Shown: in pieces, positions 17,761-26,756 of the stretch
How the letters are laid out: every line of letters starts with the position of its first letter
Numbering within the stretch: position 1 is the first letter of the stretch
Assembly (NCBI GenBank): GCA_020634435.1
Contig: JACKBS010000009.1
Coordinates: forward strand, 62,001 to 126,000
Origin: Ardenticatenaceae bacterium
Lineage (GTDB): Bacteria > Chloroflexota > Anaerolineae > Promineifilales > Promineifilaceae
DNA: 64,000 nt
Direction: 5' to 3'
Made by a program: the position numbers and the translations under genes
Notes under the pieces: model-generated
Databases searched by the model: none
The model's input: only the letters and a program-made list of their open reading frames with translations
Told to the model about the DNA's origin: nothing

Positions 17761-19610
17761 TAAGGCGGTGTCATCGCGCAGCGGAAGCCGAGATTGTCGC
17801 GGCGCACGGTGGGGTCGAAGGAACTGCGGGTGATGACGCTTAAATCCTCTACCGCCGACAGCCACGATCCGCCCCGAATTGCTTTGAATTCCCCTTCCAC
17901 TGGTCCCAACGGATTGCTGTCGGTCGCTTCGGCGTAGTAGCGGCGGTCGTACCAGTCGCCCACCCACTCCATGACGTTGCCTGCCATGTCATACGCACCA
18001 ATGGGGGAACGGCCGTTGACAAAACTGCCCACGGGTCCCGTAATCTGGAAGCCATCATCCACGCTGCTGTCCCGGTAATCGCGCGGGCAGTTGGTATCGC
18101 AAAAGTTTACCTTCGTCCCATCAAACACATCGCCCCACGGATAACGCAAAATAATCGCCTGCACCGGATCAAACCCGGCGGCCATTTCCCACTCCGCTTC
18201 CGACGGCAGCCGGGCATCGCGCCAGTCACAAAATGTGTTGGCATCGTACCAGGAGACTTGCACCACCGGATAGTCGGTGTATGTGGGGTCGCTGTAGTAG
18301 CCAGCGGGGAACGGAATGGAACTGGTGCCCGGTGCGGCACAAACGCCGGCCTCCACGCACTGGGCATACTGCCCGTTGGTTACCTCCGTCTCGTCGATGA
18401 AAAACGGATCCATGCGCACCAGGTGCGACGGCCGTTCATCAGCCTCGCCTTCATCCGTGCCCATGCGAAATGTGCCGCCGGGCATAAACACCATCCGTGC
18501 GCCCGTGTCCGTGATGAGCGGCTCAGGGCTGGGCGTGGGTGGCAGGGTGGGTGCAGGCAGCGGCGACGGCGTAGGCGCGATGGCCGTCAGCGCGGCCACA
18601 ATGGCCGATTCGACGGTGGCGGTGGCCTCGGCTTCCGGCACTTCCTCAGGATCGCCCAGGCCCGTCAGCGTAAAAAGACTGCCGATGAGCACCAGCAGCA
18701 GCAGCACAACCGCCAGGGCCACGATGGTACGCTGCTCGATTTTTTTGCGGGTACGCGGCGAAATGCGCGGTGGGGGTGGACTGCCCAGCTGGCGCGTGGT
18801 GGTTCGGCGGGGTTCCAACGGCGGCGGTTCCGGCTGAGCGCCTGGTTTGGCCAGGGCATTGGCAAACGCTTCGGCCGTTTCGTAGCGGGCATCGGGGCGC
18901 AGCGAGAGGGCACGATTGGCTACCAACGAGAGATACGGCGGCACGTCCGCGTTCACTTCCCGCGCAGGGATGAGGTCAGATAGGCCGGTTTCCCGGTTGA
19001 GGGCGCGTGGCGGCACCTGGTTGGTGAGCAGCGTGTAGAGCGTGGCCCCCAGGCTGTAAATGTCGCTGGCGGGGGTGACGTCCAGTTGGGCTTGCTGCTC
19101 GGGTGAGCCGTAGCCCTGAGTGTGCTGGTGGACCCCAAGCCCCGGCAGGCCGCTGTCTACCAAAAACACCGTGCCATCTGGCGTCACGCGGATATTGGCG
19201 GGCTTGATGTTGAGGTGCAGCTGCCCTTTTTGGTGCAGGTACGTGAGGGGTTGGCAGGCGGCTTGCAGCCAGTCGATGATGCGCTCGGTGGGCAGACGGC
19301 CGTATTGCTCCAATAAGCTCTGCAAATCGACCCCGTCCACGTAGCGGCTCACCAGGTATTGGCCACTGCCCTCCAGGGCAAAATGGTCTAGCACCTGCGG
19401 CAACTGCGGGTGCGAGAGGTCGCTCAGGCGGCGAGCCTCTTTGCGGAACAGCTTCTGCATTTCCACCGAGCTGTCGCGATACTCTTTTAGGGCCACATCC
19501 TGGTTGTCTATGACGTCCCAGGCGCGGTACACCGCGCCGTACTGCCCTTCGGCCAGCAGGTTCAGGATGCGGTACCGCTTGTTGAGGAGTTCACCAGGAA
19601 AAATCGGCAT
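17760..19610 (-). CDS. membrane pseudokinase with C-terminal FGE/sulfatase-modifying domain
   Basis: 616 residues. The N-terminal 270 residues have the Hanks-type kinase fold: glycine loop EGQYGAVYRA, Lys42 in VALKEY, GSPEQ and SDIYSLGATLYTLLT. The catalytic loop reads HLNIKPANI (residues 132-140) rather than HRDxKxxN, so the catalytic Asp is Asn134, and DFG is replaced by DSG. This suggests little or no phosphotransfer. A Pro-rich stretch, one membrane helix near 292-313 and a Pro/Thr linker lead to an FGE-type domain (GGTFRMGTDEGE, NVMEWVGDW, RGGSW, LGFRCAM) that should be outside the cell. It starts two bases after the antiporter stop codon. Confidence 0.85.
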   Translation of the reverse strand: MPIFPGELLNKRYRILNLLAEGQYGAVYRAWDVIDNQDVALKEYRDSSVEMQKLFRKEARRLSDLSHPQLPQVLDHFALEGSGQYLVSRYVDGVDLQSLLEQYGRLPTERIIDWLQAACQPLTYLHQKGQLHLNIKPANIRVTPDGTVFLVDSGLPGLGVHQHTQGYGSPEQQAQLDVTPASDIYSLGATLYTLLTNQVPPRALNRETGLSDLIPAREVNADVPPYLSLVANRALSLRPDARYETAEAFANALAKPGAQPEPPPLEPRRTTTRQLGSPPPPRISPRTRKKIEQRTIVALAVVLLLLVLIGSLFTLTGLGDPEEVPEAEATATVESAIVAALTAIAPTPSPLPAPTLPPTPSPEPLITDTGARMVFMPGGTFRMGTDEGEADERPSHLVRMDPFFIDETEVTNGQYAQCVEAGVCAAPGTSSIPFPAGYYSDPTYTDYPVVQVSWYDANTFCDWRDARLPSEAEWEMAAGFDPVQAIILRYPWGDVFDGTKVNFCDTNCPRDYRDSSVDDGFQITGPVGSFVNGRSPIGAYDMAGNVMEWVGDWYDRRYYAEATDSNPLGPVEGEFKAIRGGSWLSAVEDLSVITRSSFDPTVRRDNLGFRCAMTPP

Positions 19611-19612
19611 AG

Positions 19613-21550
19613 CTATCCATCCAGACGCAGCGTTACTTCTTCAAGGCTGCTGCGTTTGCCCACAATTGTAACGCGATCACCTAACTCTAGCTGCGTATAT
19701 CCGTGTGAAATGATTGTGTTCCCTTTGCGCCGTACCGAGAGGACCAGCGTGTCCAGCGGCAGCTGCAATTCGCGCAGGGCAATGCCGTGCAGCGCCGGAT
19801 TGCGCAGTTCGATCTCCATCACATCCTGCCCTTCGTCCATGCCCAGCAGCAGCGATGCCGCCGACGGCGAGCGGACAAACTGTTCTAGCAGCCCCACCAT
19901 CACTGTGGCCGGATCGATGATCCGTGCGCCCAGGGCATGGAATTTGTCAAAATTGGCCCGATCGTTCAGCCGCACGACCACTGTTTCGGTGCCAAACTGT
20001 TCATAGAGCAGTTCGCAAATGGCGTAGTTTTCCTCGTCGGACAGCATGAGAACGGCCGCATCTGCCCGACCCGCGTCCAGCGCATATAAACTGTCTAGCG
20101 TGTAATCATTCAAAGTTACCATCCCCACTTCTGAAGATGTTGATCCGGCACCGGTTTCGACCAGGCTGGGCTGTAAACAGGCCACTTTCACGTCCCAATT
20201 GTGCCGCATCAGCTGCTGCGCCAGCAGCAAAGATTGCCCCTCGACGCCAAAAATGATGGCATCCCGAACGCCGTCAAATTCGGCCGTTTGTGCTTTGGGC
20301 CGGGCCTCACCCAAATGGTTAATCGCCCACTTGAAGAAGAGCGGCCCCACAACCTGGTTCAGCACGACGACCGAGATGATGAGCGTGGAAAAATTGCTGC
20401 CTAAAAAGGGGAACTCCACGGCCACTTCTTTGGCCAGACCCAACGCCACTCCGGCATTGGTGATGAAGGCCATCCATTTGACGCGGTTGTTGCGCATAGG
20501 ATCGCGGGCCAGCACGCCCCCGGCAAATGAGCCCACAATCCGGGCCAAAATGCGGATCACAAAGATGGCCAGGGCGATTTTCCACGCTTCGGCCAGCACA
20601 TCAAGCTCTAGCGATTCGCCGGTCAGGGTAAAAAAGGCGATGTAAACGTAGGGAGCCACATCGTGCAGGCGCTGGGAATATTCGGCACGCAGGGAGCTGT
20701 AATTGTTCACCAAAAAGCTGGCAATCATGCAGGTGAGCAGCGGTTCTACCAACAGTTCGAAGGGCAGGTTGGCGTGGGTAAAGTCGCGGAACCAGGCGGA
20801 AAAGGCAAAAACGCCGTAACCGATTAGTAGCAGCAGAAATGTTTTTAGGGAGGCGTCGATGTGGCGCCTTAGCACCCAGCGCAGCAGCCAGGCAACAACA
20901 AACCCCAAGACGACAACAAGGGCCAGCTCGATGGCCAGCAGGAAGATAAAGCTGATATTTACCGGGACCGCTTCAAAAAGCGCGTCGGCTATCGAGGAGC
21001 TAAGGGCAAAGAGGATAATGACGCCAAAGTCCATGATGACGGTGACGCCCAGCGACATTTGCGTGTAGGGGCCGCGAGCGCGCAGCTCATTGACGATGGC
21101 AATAACGGAAGATGGCGAGCTGGCGGTGAGGATGGCGGCGGCTAAAAGGGCCACGGCAAAACGGCCGCTTCCCCCCATCGTTTGCATAAAGGGAATATAG
21201 TCCGCCAGCAGGAAAACGGCCGTTGTCACAATGCCCACGGTCGCCACGATCAGCCCCGCCGAAACCAGGTTGATGCTGCGCAAACGGCCGCGCAGTTCTG
21301 GCAAATACAGCTCTCGCCCAGCGGCAAAAGCAATAAACGCCAGCGAAGTTTCATCAATGAAGCGCAGATGCTCCAGCGAGGCTTCGCTGGCAAAACCCAG
21401 CACAAATGGCCCTACCAGCAGTCCCGTAAACAAATAGCCGGTGATCAGCGGTAAGCGCAGCCGGGTGAAAAATTCACCAATCTGCCGCGCGGCCAGGGCG
21501 ATCACCCCAAATGCAACGAGAATAAAGAAAAAATCTGGCAGTTGCCCCAT
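19613..21550 (-). CDS. CPA2-family cation/proton antiporter with RCK domain (second of pair)
   Basis: 645 residues. About 12 hydrophobic helices fill the first 380 residues, with the family pattern RLPLITGYLFTGLLVGP near the N-terminus. The cytoplasmic part begins with a TrkA-N/RCK-like Rossmann segment (DAIIFGVEGQSLLLAQQL) and ends with a TrkA-C-like domain (LPLDTLVLSVRRKGNTIISHGYTQLELGDRVTIVG). Such proteins exchange K+ or Na+ for protons and are gated by nucleotide binding to RCK. It is downstream of a close paralogue and upstream of the pseudokinase, spaced by a few bases, indicating one operon. Confidence 0.9.
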   Translation of the reverse strand: MGQLPDFFFILVAFGVIALAARQIGEFFTRLRLPLITGYLFTGLLVGPFVLGFASEASLEHLRFIDETSLAFIAFAAGRELYLPELRGRLRSINLVSAGLIVATVGIVTTAVFLLADYIPFMQTMGGSGRFAVALLAAAILTASSPSSVIAIVNELRARGPYTQMSLGVTVIMDFGVIILFALSSSIADALFEAVPVNISFIFLLAIELALVVVLGFVVAWLLRWVLRRHIDASLKTFLLLLIGYGVFAFSAWFRDFTHANLPFELLVEPLLTCMIASFLVNNYSSLRAEYSQRLHDVAPYVYIAFFTLTGESLELDVLAEAWKIALAIFVIRILARIVGSFAGGVLARDPMRNNRVKWMAFITNAGVALGLAKEVAVEFPFLGSNFSTLIISVVVLNQVVGPLFFKWAINHLGEARPKAQTAEFDGVRDAIIFGVEGQSLLLAQQLMRHNWDVKVACLQPSLVETGAGSTSSEVGMVTLNDYTLDSLYALDAGRADAAVLMLSDEENYAICELLYEQFGTETVVVRLNDRANFDKFHALGARIIDPATVMVGLLEQFVRSPSAASLLLGMDEGQDVMEIELRNPALHGIALRELQLPLDTLVLSVRRKGNTIISHGYTQLELGDRVTIVGKRSSLEEVTLRLDG

Positions 21551-21555
21551 AAATT

Positions 21556-23526
21556 TTATTGTGTCAAGGGTGTGCTGTGGATGTCAAAGCGCAGCATGAC
21601 CTCATCCAGCCGCTCTGGGACGCCGTACAGCGTCACTTTGTCGCCCAGTTTTAGCTGGGTATGCCCATGCGAAACCAAAGTTTGCGGCCCGCGCCGCACC
21701 GACAAAACCAGCACATCCAGCGGCAGGCGCAGTTCGCGCAGTGTCACGCCGTCCAAATCGTGGTTGCGCAGCTCCACATCCACGATCTCTTGTTGGTGGT
21801 CGGTGCCCAGCAACAGCGACGAAGCCGAGGGTGCGCGTACAAACTGCTCAAGAAGAGAGACAACGGCCGTTTCCTGCTCCACAATCAGCGCACTCAACTC
21901 CTGAAACGCGGGGCGCAGCTCACGATCTTGCAGATGAACTACCACCGATTTGGTGCCAAAATGCTCGTAGATCTGTTCACACACCTCCAGATTTTGGGCG
22001 TCGGGCAGCATCAGCACAAAACTATCTGCCTGGGTGCCTTCCAGCGATTGCAATGATTGCAGTGAAAAGTTGGGCAGCAAGCGCACGTCGAGCGTATTTT
22101 CATCCAGCAGCGTTAAGCGCCGCCGCATCTCCTCGGTATCCAGGTCGCCCAGGCGCACCTGCCAATGATGGGCCTTCAGCTGCCGGGCCAGCGTTACAGA
22201 TTGTGGCGTCAGGCCCAAAATGATCACATCGCGCACCCCATCAAACGGCGCTGCCTCCGCCTGGACATGCGTTTCGCCCATGCGGTTAAGCGCCAGTTTG
22301 AACAAGATTGGGCCAACGATCTCGTTCAGCACTACCATGGCCACGATGGTGGTGGCAAAAGCCTCGCCCCAGCCGGAAAACTCAACGCCAACCTCTTTGG
22401 CCAGGCCCAAGGCCACGCCAGCCTGGGTGACAAACACCATCCATTTATAACGATTGCTCTTCATCGAATCTCTGGCCAGAAGGCCCCCGGCAAATGAACC
22501 GATGATGATGACCACCATGCGGATGGCGGCCAACGCGAGAGCAATCGGCCACACCTGGAGCAAAATGTCTAGCTTGAGACCTTCACCCACCAGCGTAAAG
22601 AAGGCAACGTAGATAAATGGCCCGGCATCGTGCAAAATTTCGGAAAATTCCAGGCGGCATTGGCTGTAGTTGTTGATGACAAAGCTGGCGACCATGCAAA
22701 TGAGCAGCGGCTCCAGCAAAACCTCGAATGGCAAGTGCTCGTGAGTGTATTCGCGCACAAAGGTGGAGAGGACGTAAATGCCATAACCCAGAGCGAGAAT
22801 AACGGCCGTTTTCAGCGAAAGTTGCCAGTGACGATTCAACACCCACAGCAGCACCCGGCTGAGCAAAAGACCCAGGCCAATCGACAGCACCAGTTCAACG
22901 GCAAGCAGCAATAGCAGCCCTAGATTTACCGAGACGCCAGTTAATACTGCTCCGGCAATATCCGCACTGATGGCAAACAACACAATCACCAGCACATCGG
23001 AGATGACGGTGACGCCCAGCGCCAGCTGGCTAAACGGGCCACGCGCCCGCAGCTCGTTGATGAGAGCGATGGCCACCGAAGGTGAGCGGGCCACCATGAT
23101 CGTGCCCGCCATCAGGGCAATGACGATTTGACCACTAACGGGAAACTCTTGCATGAAGGGGATAAATCGAGCCAGCAAAAACACGGCCAGCGTGCCGCCG
23201 ACCATCGTGACAAACACAACAGCGGCCGTTACCAGGCCAATGCTGCGCAGCCGCCCGCGAATTTCAGGCAGATACAGCTCGCTGCCTGCGGCAAAGGCAA
23301 TAAATGCCAGCGAAATCTCATCCACAAAGCGAAGCGATGCCACCACCTCTTTACTGGCAAAGCCCAGCACAAACGGACCAGCCAGCAGGCCGGTGAAGAG
23401 GTATCCGCTAATTTTGGGCAGTCCCAGGTGGGCAAACAACCGCCCGATTTGCCAGGAAGCCAGGGCAACTAAAACAAAGTTGAGAACAATGAAAGTTAGG
23501 TTTTGGGTCAAATCCATCATGCACAT
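21556..23526 (-). CDS. CPA2-family cation/proton antiporter with RCK domain (first of pair)
   Basis: 656 residues, same layout as its neighbour: helical transporter core starting LGLPKISGYLFTGLLAGPFVLGF-like, then RCK (DVIILGLTPQSVTLARQL) and a TrkA-C-like end (LPLDVLVLSVRRGPQTLVSHGHTQLKLGDKVTLYG). The pair are diverged paralogues from an old tandem duplication. In this copy the Rossmann glycines are less regular (GLTPQS), so nucleotide binding may be reduced. The exact start is uncertain: three in-frame ATGs lie within ten bases. It is probably the first gene of the three-gene operon. Confidence 0.88.
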   Translation of the reverse strand: MCMMDLTQNLTFIVLNFVLVALASWQIGRLFAHLGLPKISGYLFTGLLAGPFVLGFASKEVVASLRFVDEISLAFIAFAAGSELYLPEIRGRLRSIGLVTAAVVFVTMVGGTLAVFLLARFIPFMQEFPVSGQIVIALMAGTIMVARSPSVAIALINELRARGPFSQLALGVTVISDVLVIVLFAISADIAGAVLTGVSVNLGLLLLLAVELVLSIGLGLLLSRVLLWVLNRHWQLSLKTAVILALGYGIYVLSTFVREYTHEHLPFEVLLEPLLICMVASFVINNYSQCRLEFSEILHDAGPFIYVAFFTLVGEGLKLDILLQVWPIALALAAIRMVVIIIGSFAGGLLARDSMKSNRYKWMVFVTQAGVALGLAKEVGVEFSGWGEAFATTIVAMVVLNEIVGPILFKLALNRMGETHVQAEAAPFDGVRDVIILGLTPQSVTLARQLKAHHWQVRLGDLDTEEMRRRLTLLDENTLDVRLLPNFSLQSLQSLEGTQADSFVLMLPDAQNLEVCEQIYEHFGTKSVVVHLQDRELRPAFQELSALIVEQETAVVSLLEQFVRAPSASSLLLGTDHQQEIVDVELRNHDLDGVTLRELRLPLDVLVLSVRRGPQTLVSHGHTQLKLGDKVTLYGVPERLDEVMLRFDIHSTPLTQ

Positions 23527-23631
23527 AGCCTATCACGTCTGTAAAAACGTGACGATTGATGTTCCTTTTTTATTTATTTTGCGGCGAGGGGAAGCTGATT
23601 GTGGGTGCTGATACGGCCGTTATTCAACCTC

Positions 23632-23985
23632 TCAACGTAAAATCACCGATTCAAAAAACTGTTCCTGAAACCAGGTCTGCGCCCGAATTTGTGCATCGGT
23701 GGCTGTTTGACCCGCCGGAACAAGCACCAGCTTGTCGTCATTATCGTTCAGGCGGCGGATGACGGCAACACAAATTCCAGTGAAAGTGGTCAGCGGTTCG
23801 GTGATGAACAGCACGTAGGCGTCCAAATCGTCGCCGTCCGGGGCCGGCACGCCGGGCACGTAGCCGTAGTTGATGGGGTAGCGGAAGCCGTGGGTTGGGT
23901 GGCGGGAGTCGCAGGGGCGATCAATTTCGACGGTGACAGTTTTGCCTAAAAATGAAGTGGCGGCTGGATAGTCTGAGATTGTCAT
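23632..23985 (-). CDS. small inorganic pyrophosphatase-like protein
   Basis: 117 residues, shorter than usual family I pyrophosphatases (about 170). The family core is present: EIDRPCDSRHPTHGFRYPINYGYVPG and then APDGDDLDAYVLF, equivalent to the metal-binding DGDPxDxLV motif. The C-terminal part is reduced to RRLNDNDDKLVLVP and one helix. It may hydrolyse pyrophosphate or a related phosphoanhydride; the short form is a known variant, so the exact substrate is uncertain. It is separated from the NACHT gene by a repeated structured element. Confidence 0.75.
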   Translation of the reverse strand: MTISDYPAATSFLGKTVTVEIDRPCDSRHPTHGFRYPINYGYVPGVPAPDGDDLDAYVLFITEPLTTFTGICVAVIRRLNDNDDKLVLVPAGQTATDAQIRAQTWFQEQFFESVILR

Positions 23986-24031
23986 TTGCCTCCCTGGTTC
24001 CCTAGAGTCGTTAAGCTGACCCCATTCAATT

Positions 24032-24222
24032 TCAGCAAGTCGAAATAAAGATATTTTTTGGAGGGGCGGGACTGGCGGGCCAAGATCATGGTCAGACAGA
24101 GGGCCTTACCTCCCGCCTGTCTCGCCCAAAACGGCCGTAAACTTAAGGTGGGGCGAGACGGCGCGGGAAAAAGATGGCTTGTTTCGCTCCAAACTTGGCC
24201 GCGCCGTCCCTCCCCTACGTTA
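24032..24222 (+). repeat. 190-bp structured element, copy 1
   Basis: Begins TCAGCAAGTCGAAA and contains GGCGGGCCAAGATCATGG, a stem GTCTCGCCC/GGGCGAGAC around a loop that carries ACGGCCGT, and ends near CCGTCCCTCCCCTACG. A second, inverted, diverged copy is at 31677-31860. It could be a miniature mobile element or a structured RNA. There is no sensible reading frame. Confidence 0.75.
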
Positions 24223-24284
24223 TATTTCGAATGGATGCATTCGCTTTGTTTAGCACCGGCTCTCAGCATGACAAAGGGCGTTCT

Positions 24285-26129
24285 CTACGTGTTGCTTGCC
24301 GTTTCCCGGAAGTAGTCCAGCAGCAGCAAGTGGACAAACATGTAGCCGCCGCCCACTTTGCGCAGCAGGTTGCGCTCAGCGGCATAATCGAGGAAGTGCA
24401 CGTAATCGGCCGGAGAAAGCTGGTGCTGCGCCAGAATGCGGTGCAGCTGCTTATGCTGCATGGCCGCCAGTCCACCGTAGGCCAACCCCGCCGATACGCC
24501 CAGATAAAGGCTGGCCCCCAGGCCAAACGGCAGCGCTGCGGTCCAAGGGACGGGCATTTTGAGCCAGTTGGCCAGCAGCAGACCAAGCGCAAGCAATACG
24601 GCCGTTCCCACCCCAGTCAATATGCCAACAATACGGCCGTTTTGCCCCGATCGTGCCACACCCTGCCCCGGCGTGGTGCGCATCTTCATCTCGTCCCGTT
24701 CCAGGCCGTGGGCTACCAGCTGGCTAATAAAGCCCACCAGCGCCAGCAAAAGCACCCAGCCCGGCGAAACGCCGCCAGAACGACCCACCAGCCAGACCAA
24801 TCCACCGACCAGTGCCCCGCCAACTGCGCCCAAACCACCGCCGAGCAGCGCCTGCGGCCAGCGCCAGTTTAGCAGCTCCACCGTGTCGATGCGGAACCAG
24901 TTGACCCGCGCCCAAACCAGCAGCAGCCGCAGAAAGGCCAGCAGCCCGCCGGTAATTACCCCCGCCGCCGCTCCGGCTGCTAAAGCACGCCAATCGGACA
25001 ACAGCAGGCCGACGCCGCCTACCGCCAGACCAATCAGCAGGAACAGCCCGGCCAGACGGTAGCGCAAGCCATCGGCAAACTGGCGCTGCTGGTCGCGCGG
25101 CAGCCAGTTAGGCTGCAAATATTCCAGGAAGAAGATCGTTTGGTTGAACTGGGTCATCTTTTGCGCCAGCCAGCCCAGCCACGGCACCGTTTGGGTCGGT
25201 TCGTAGATCGATTCACCACCGCGATAGCGCACCATGCGCTCCACGTAGACGTCAAACAACAGCGTGCGGCCCATCTTGCGGTCGCCCAGCGACAGAGCGA
25301 CCTGCTCTGGCATTCGGTAGTAGGCCAGTGTCATCATGCTGAGCATGAGCGGCGATTCGGCTAACTCGCGCAGCGTCGAATCGGTTTGCAGCGCGGCGCG
25401 CAGCCCAGCCAGACGCGGCCCCATGCTAACCAGATACTCGTCGATCTGCTCTAGTGTGAGCGGCTGGAGCACAATGGCCTGGGCCAGATTTAGCCGCGTG
25501 GCCAGTGCTTCGTAATCCTTAATGCGGCAGGTGACGACGGTGGGCATGGTGAGGTAGCGCTGGCGGAACTGGTTGATCGCCTGGGCGCAGGCCACGCGGT
25601 GTTCCTGCTCTACTTCGTCCAGACCATCAAGCAGGGGCAGCAGCTCGCCATTTTTGAGCCAGGTTTGCCCCAGACGGCGCGGCACTTCGTACCGGTTGGC
25701 CAACTCGTTGACCATCCAGTCGCCCAGGGGCACGTTGTTGCTCCAGCTGGCCAGGCTAAACACCACGGGGATGGGATGACGGCCGTCTATCTCCGCCCTC
25801 AGCAGCAAATCGCTCACCAGCTGGAGGAGCACGGTGGTTTTGCCTGCGCCGGGTTCACCCATCACCAGCAGGGTGCCTTCCGCCTCGTCGTAAACGGTGG
25901 TGATGGAGGTGCCGATGGGCAAGGGAGTGTCGAACAGCTCATCGGGCAGCAGGTTGTCTGGCTGCTGCCAATCGGCCAGGGCGTGACTAGCCACGGCGTT
26001 GGTGCGGTACGTCATCGCCAGGTCGATCAGCTCGGCCCCGTGCAGCGATTCTTTGAGCACGCCGACGAGCCAATAGGTTTTGACGCGCTGGAGCATGACC
26101 TGGCGGTTGTGGTTGGTTGGTACTTCCAT
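24285..26129 (-). CDS. NACHT-type NTPase with C-terminal membrane domain
   Basis: 614 residues. An N-terminal helical stretch is followed by a NACHT/STAND-like NTPase with Walker A GEPGAGKTT (residues 91-99) and Walker B LLPLLDGLDE (163-172), then the conserved sensor-like TCRIKDYEAL. After about residue 340 come several hydrophobic helices instead of the usual ligand-binding repeats, so it is likely an integral membrane protein. STAND NTPases act as signalling switches, and some defend against phage, but a defence role here is only a possibility. ATG at 26129 is preceded by GGGAGG. It lies downstream of a small membrane protein gene on the same strand. Confidence 0.8.
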   Translation of the reverse strand: MEVPTNHNRQVMLQRVKTYWLVGVLKESLHGAELIDLAMTYRTNAVASHALADWQQPDNLLPDELFDTPLPIGTSITTVYDEAEGTLLVMGEPGAGKTTVLLQLVSDLLLRAEIDGRHPIPVVFSLASWSNNVPLGDWMVNELANRYEVPRRLGQTWLKNGELLPLLDGLDEVEQEHRVACAQAINQFRQRYLTMPTVVTCRIKDYEALATRLNLAQAIVLQPLTLEQIDEYLVSMGPRLAGLRAALQTDSTLRELAESPLMLSMMTLAYYRMPEQVALSLGDRKMGRTLLFDVYVERMVRYRGGESIYEPTQTVPWLGWLAQKMTQFNQTIFFLEYLQPNWLPRDQQRQFADGLRYRLAGLFLLIGLAVGGVGLLLSDWRALAAGAAAGVITGGLLAFLRLLLVWARVNWFRIDTVELLNWRWPQALLGGGLGAVGGALVGGLVWLVGRSGGVSPGWVLLLALVGFISQLVAHGLERDEMKMRTTPGQGVARSGQNGRIVGILTGVGTAVLLALGLLLANWLKMPVPWTAALPFGLGASLYLGVSAGLAYGGLAAMQHKQLHRILAQHQLSPADYVHFLDYAAERNLLRKVGGGYMFVHLLLLDYFRETASNT

Positions 26130-26183
26130 AGTTTTTATAACCTCCCGGAGGTTTAATATCTCCAGGAGGCTCTGACAGCTTTT

Positions 26184-26738
26184 TTAGTTTAGTTTTTGCC
26201 GACGAAACAAGGCTGCTACGCCCCCAATTAATACAAAAAGCAATCCCAGCACGACCAAGGTGAATTTGGGAATGGCACACCAGCGGGCCACCGTCGGCCA
26301 TACTGCCGACGTGGAGCCTAGCAGCAGCCGAATGAGGGCATAATTTTCTACACAGTCCAGGATGGCAGCAACGGGCAATCCCCAGGACAGCCAGAGGCCC
26401 ATTTTGTGGATCAGACTGCCCTGTGGCAACAGCGACTGAGCAACCAACAGACAGCCCAGCCCGATACTGCTGGCATAGGCAAACAAAAAGAGAAAATCGA
26501 GCCCCAAATTTAGCCCGGCATAAACCTGCCCCGTCACCCCCCAAGAGTCAAGGATGGCGCGAGCTGTGGCAGGATCACCAGCAAATTCAAAGGAGACAAT
26601 GCCTCCTGGCGCGGCGTCTGTGCTTAATGGCTTGCCCAATATTTGCAAGCAGGCCATCACAATGATGGTTAAAACGACCAGAAAAATGAAGACAGATTTT
26701 TGTTTTTCTGTAGCTATCCAATCAAATGGTGTTTTCAT
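26184..26738 (-). CDS. membrane protein of unknown function, four predicted helices
   Basis: 184 residues. Four hydrophobic segments are visible: near the N-terminus (FIFLVVLTIIVMACLQILG), at VYAGLNLGLDFLFLFAYASSIG, at LWLSWGLPVAAILDCVENYALI and at the end (FTLVVLGLLFVLIGGVAALF), with a short basic tail. The loop between helices 1 and 2 should face outside. I do not recognise a named family. It is followed after 54 bases by the NACHT gene on the same strand, so they may be co-transcribed. Confidence 0.6.
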   Translation of the reverse strand: MKTPFDWIATEKQKSVFIFLVVLTIIVMACLQILGKPLSTDAAPGGIVSFEFAGDPATARAILDSWGVTGQVYAGLNLGLDFLFLFAYASSIGLGCLLVAQSLLPQGSLIHKMGLWLSWGLPVAAILDCVENYALIRLLLGSTSAVWPTVARWCAIPKFTLVVLGLLFVLIGGVAALFRRQKLN

Positions 26739-26756
26739 ACAACTTCTCTTTGTAAA

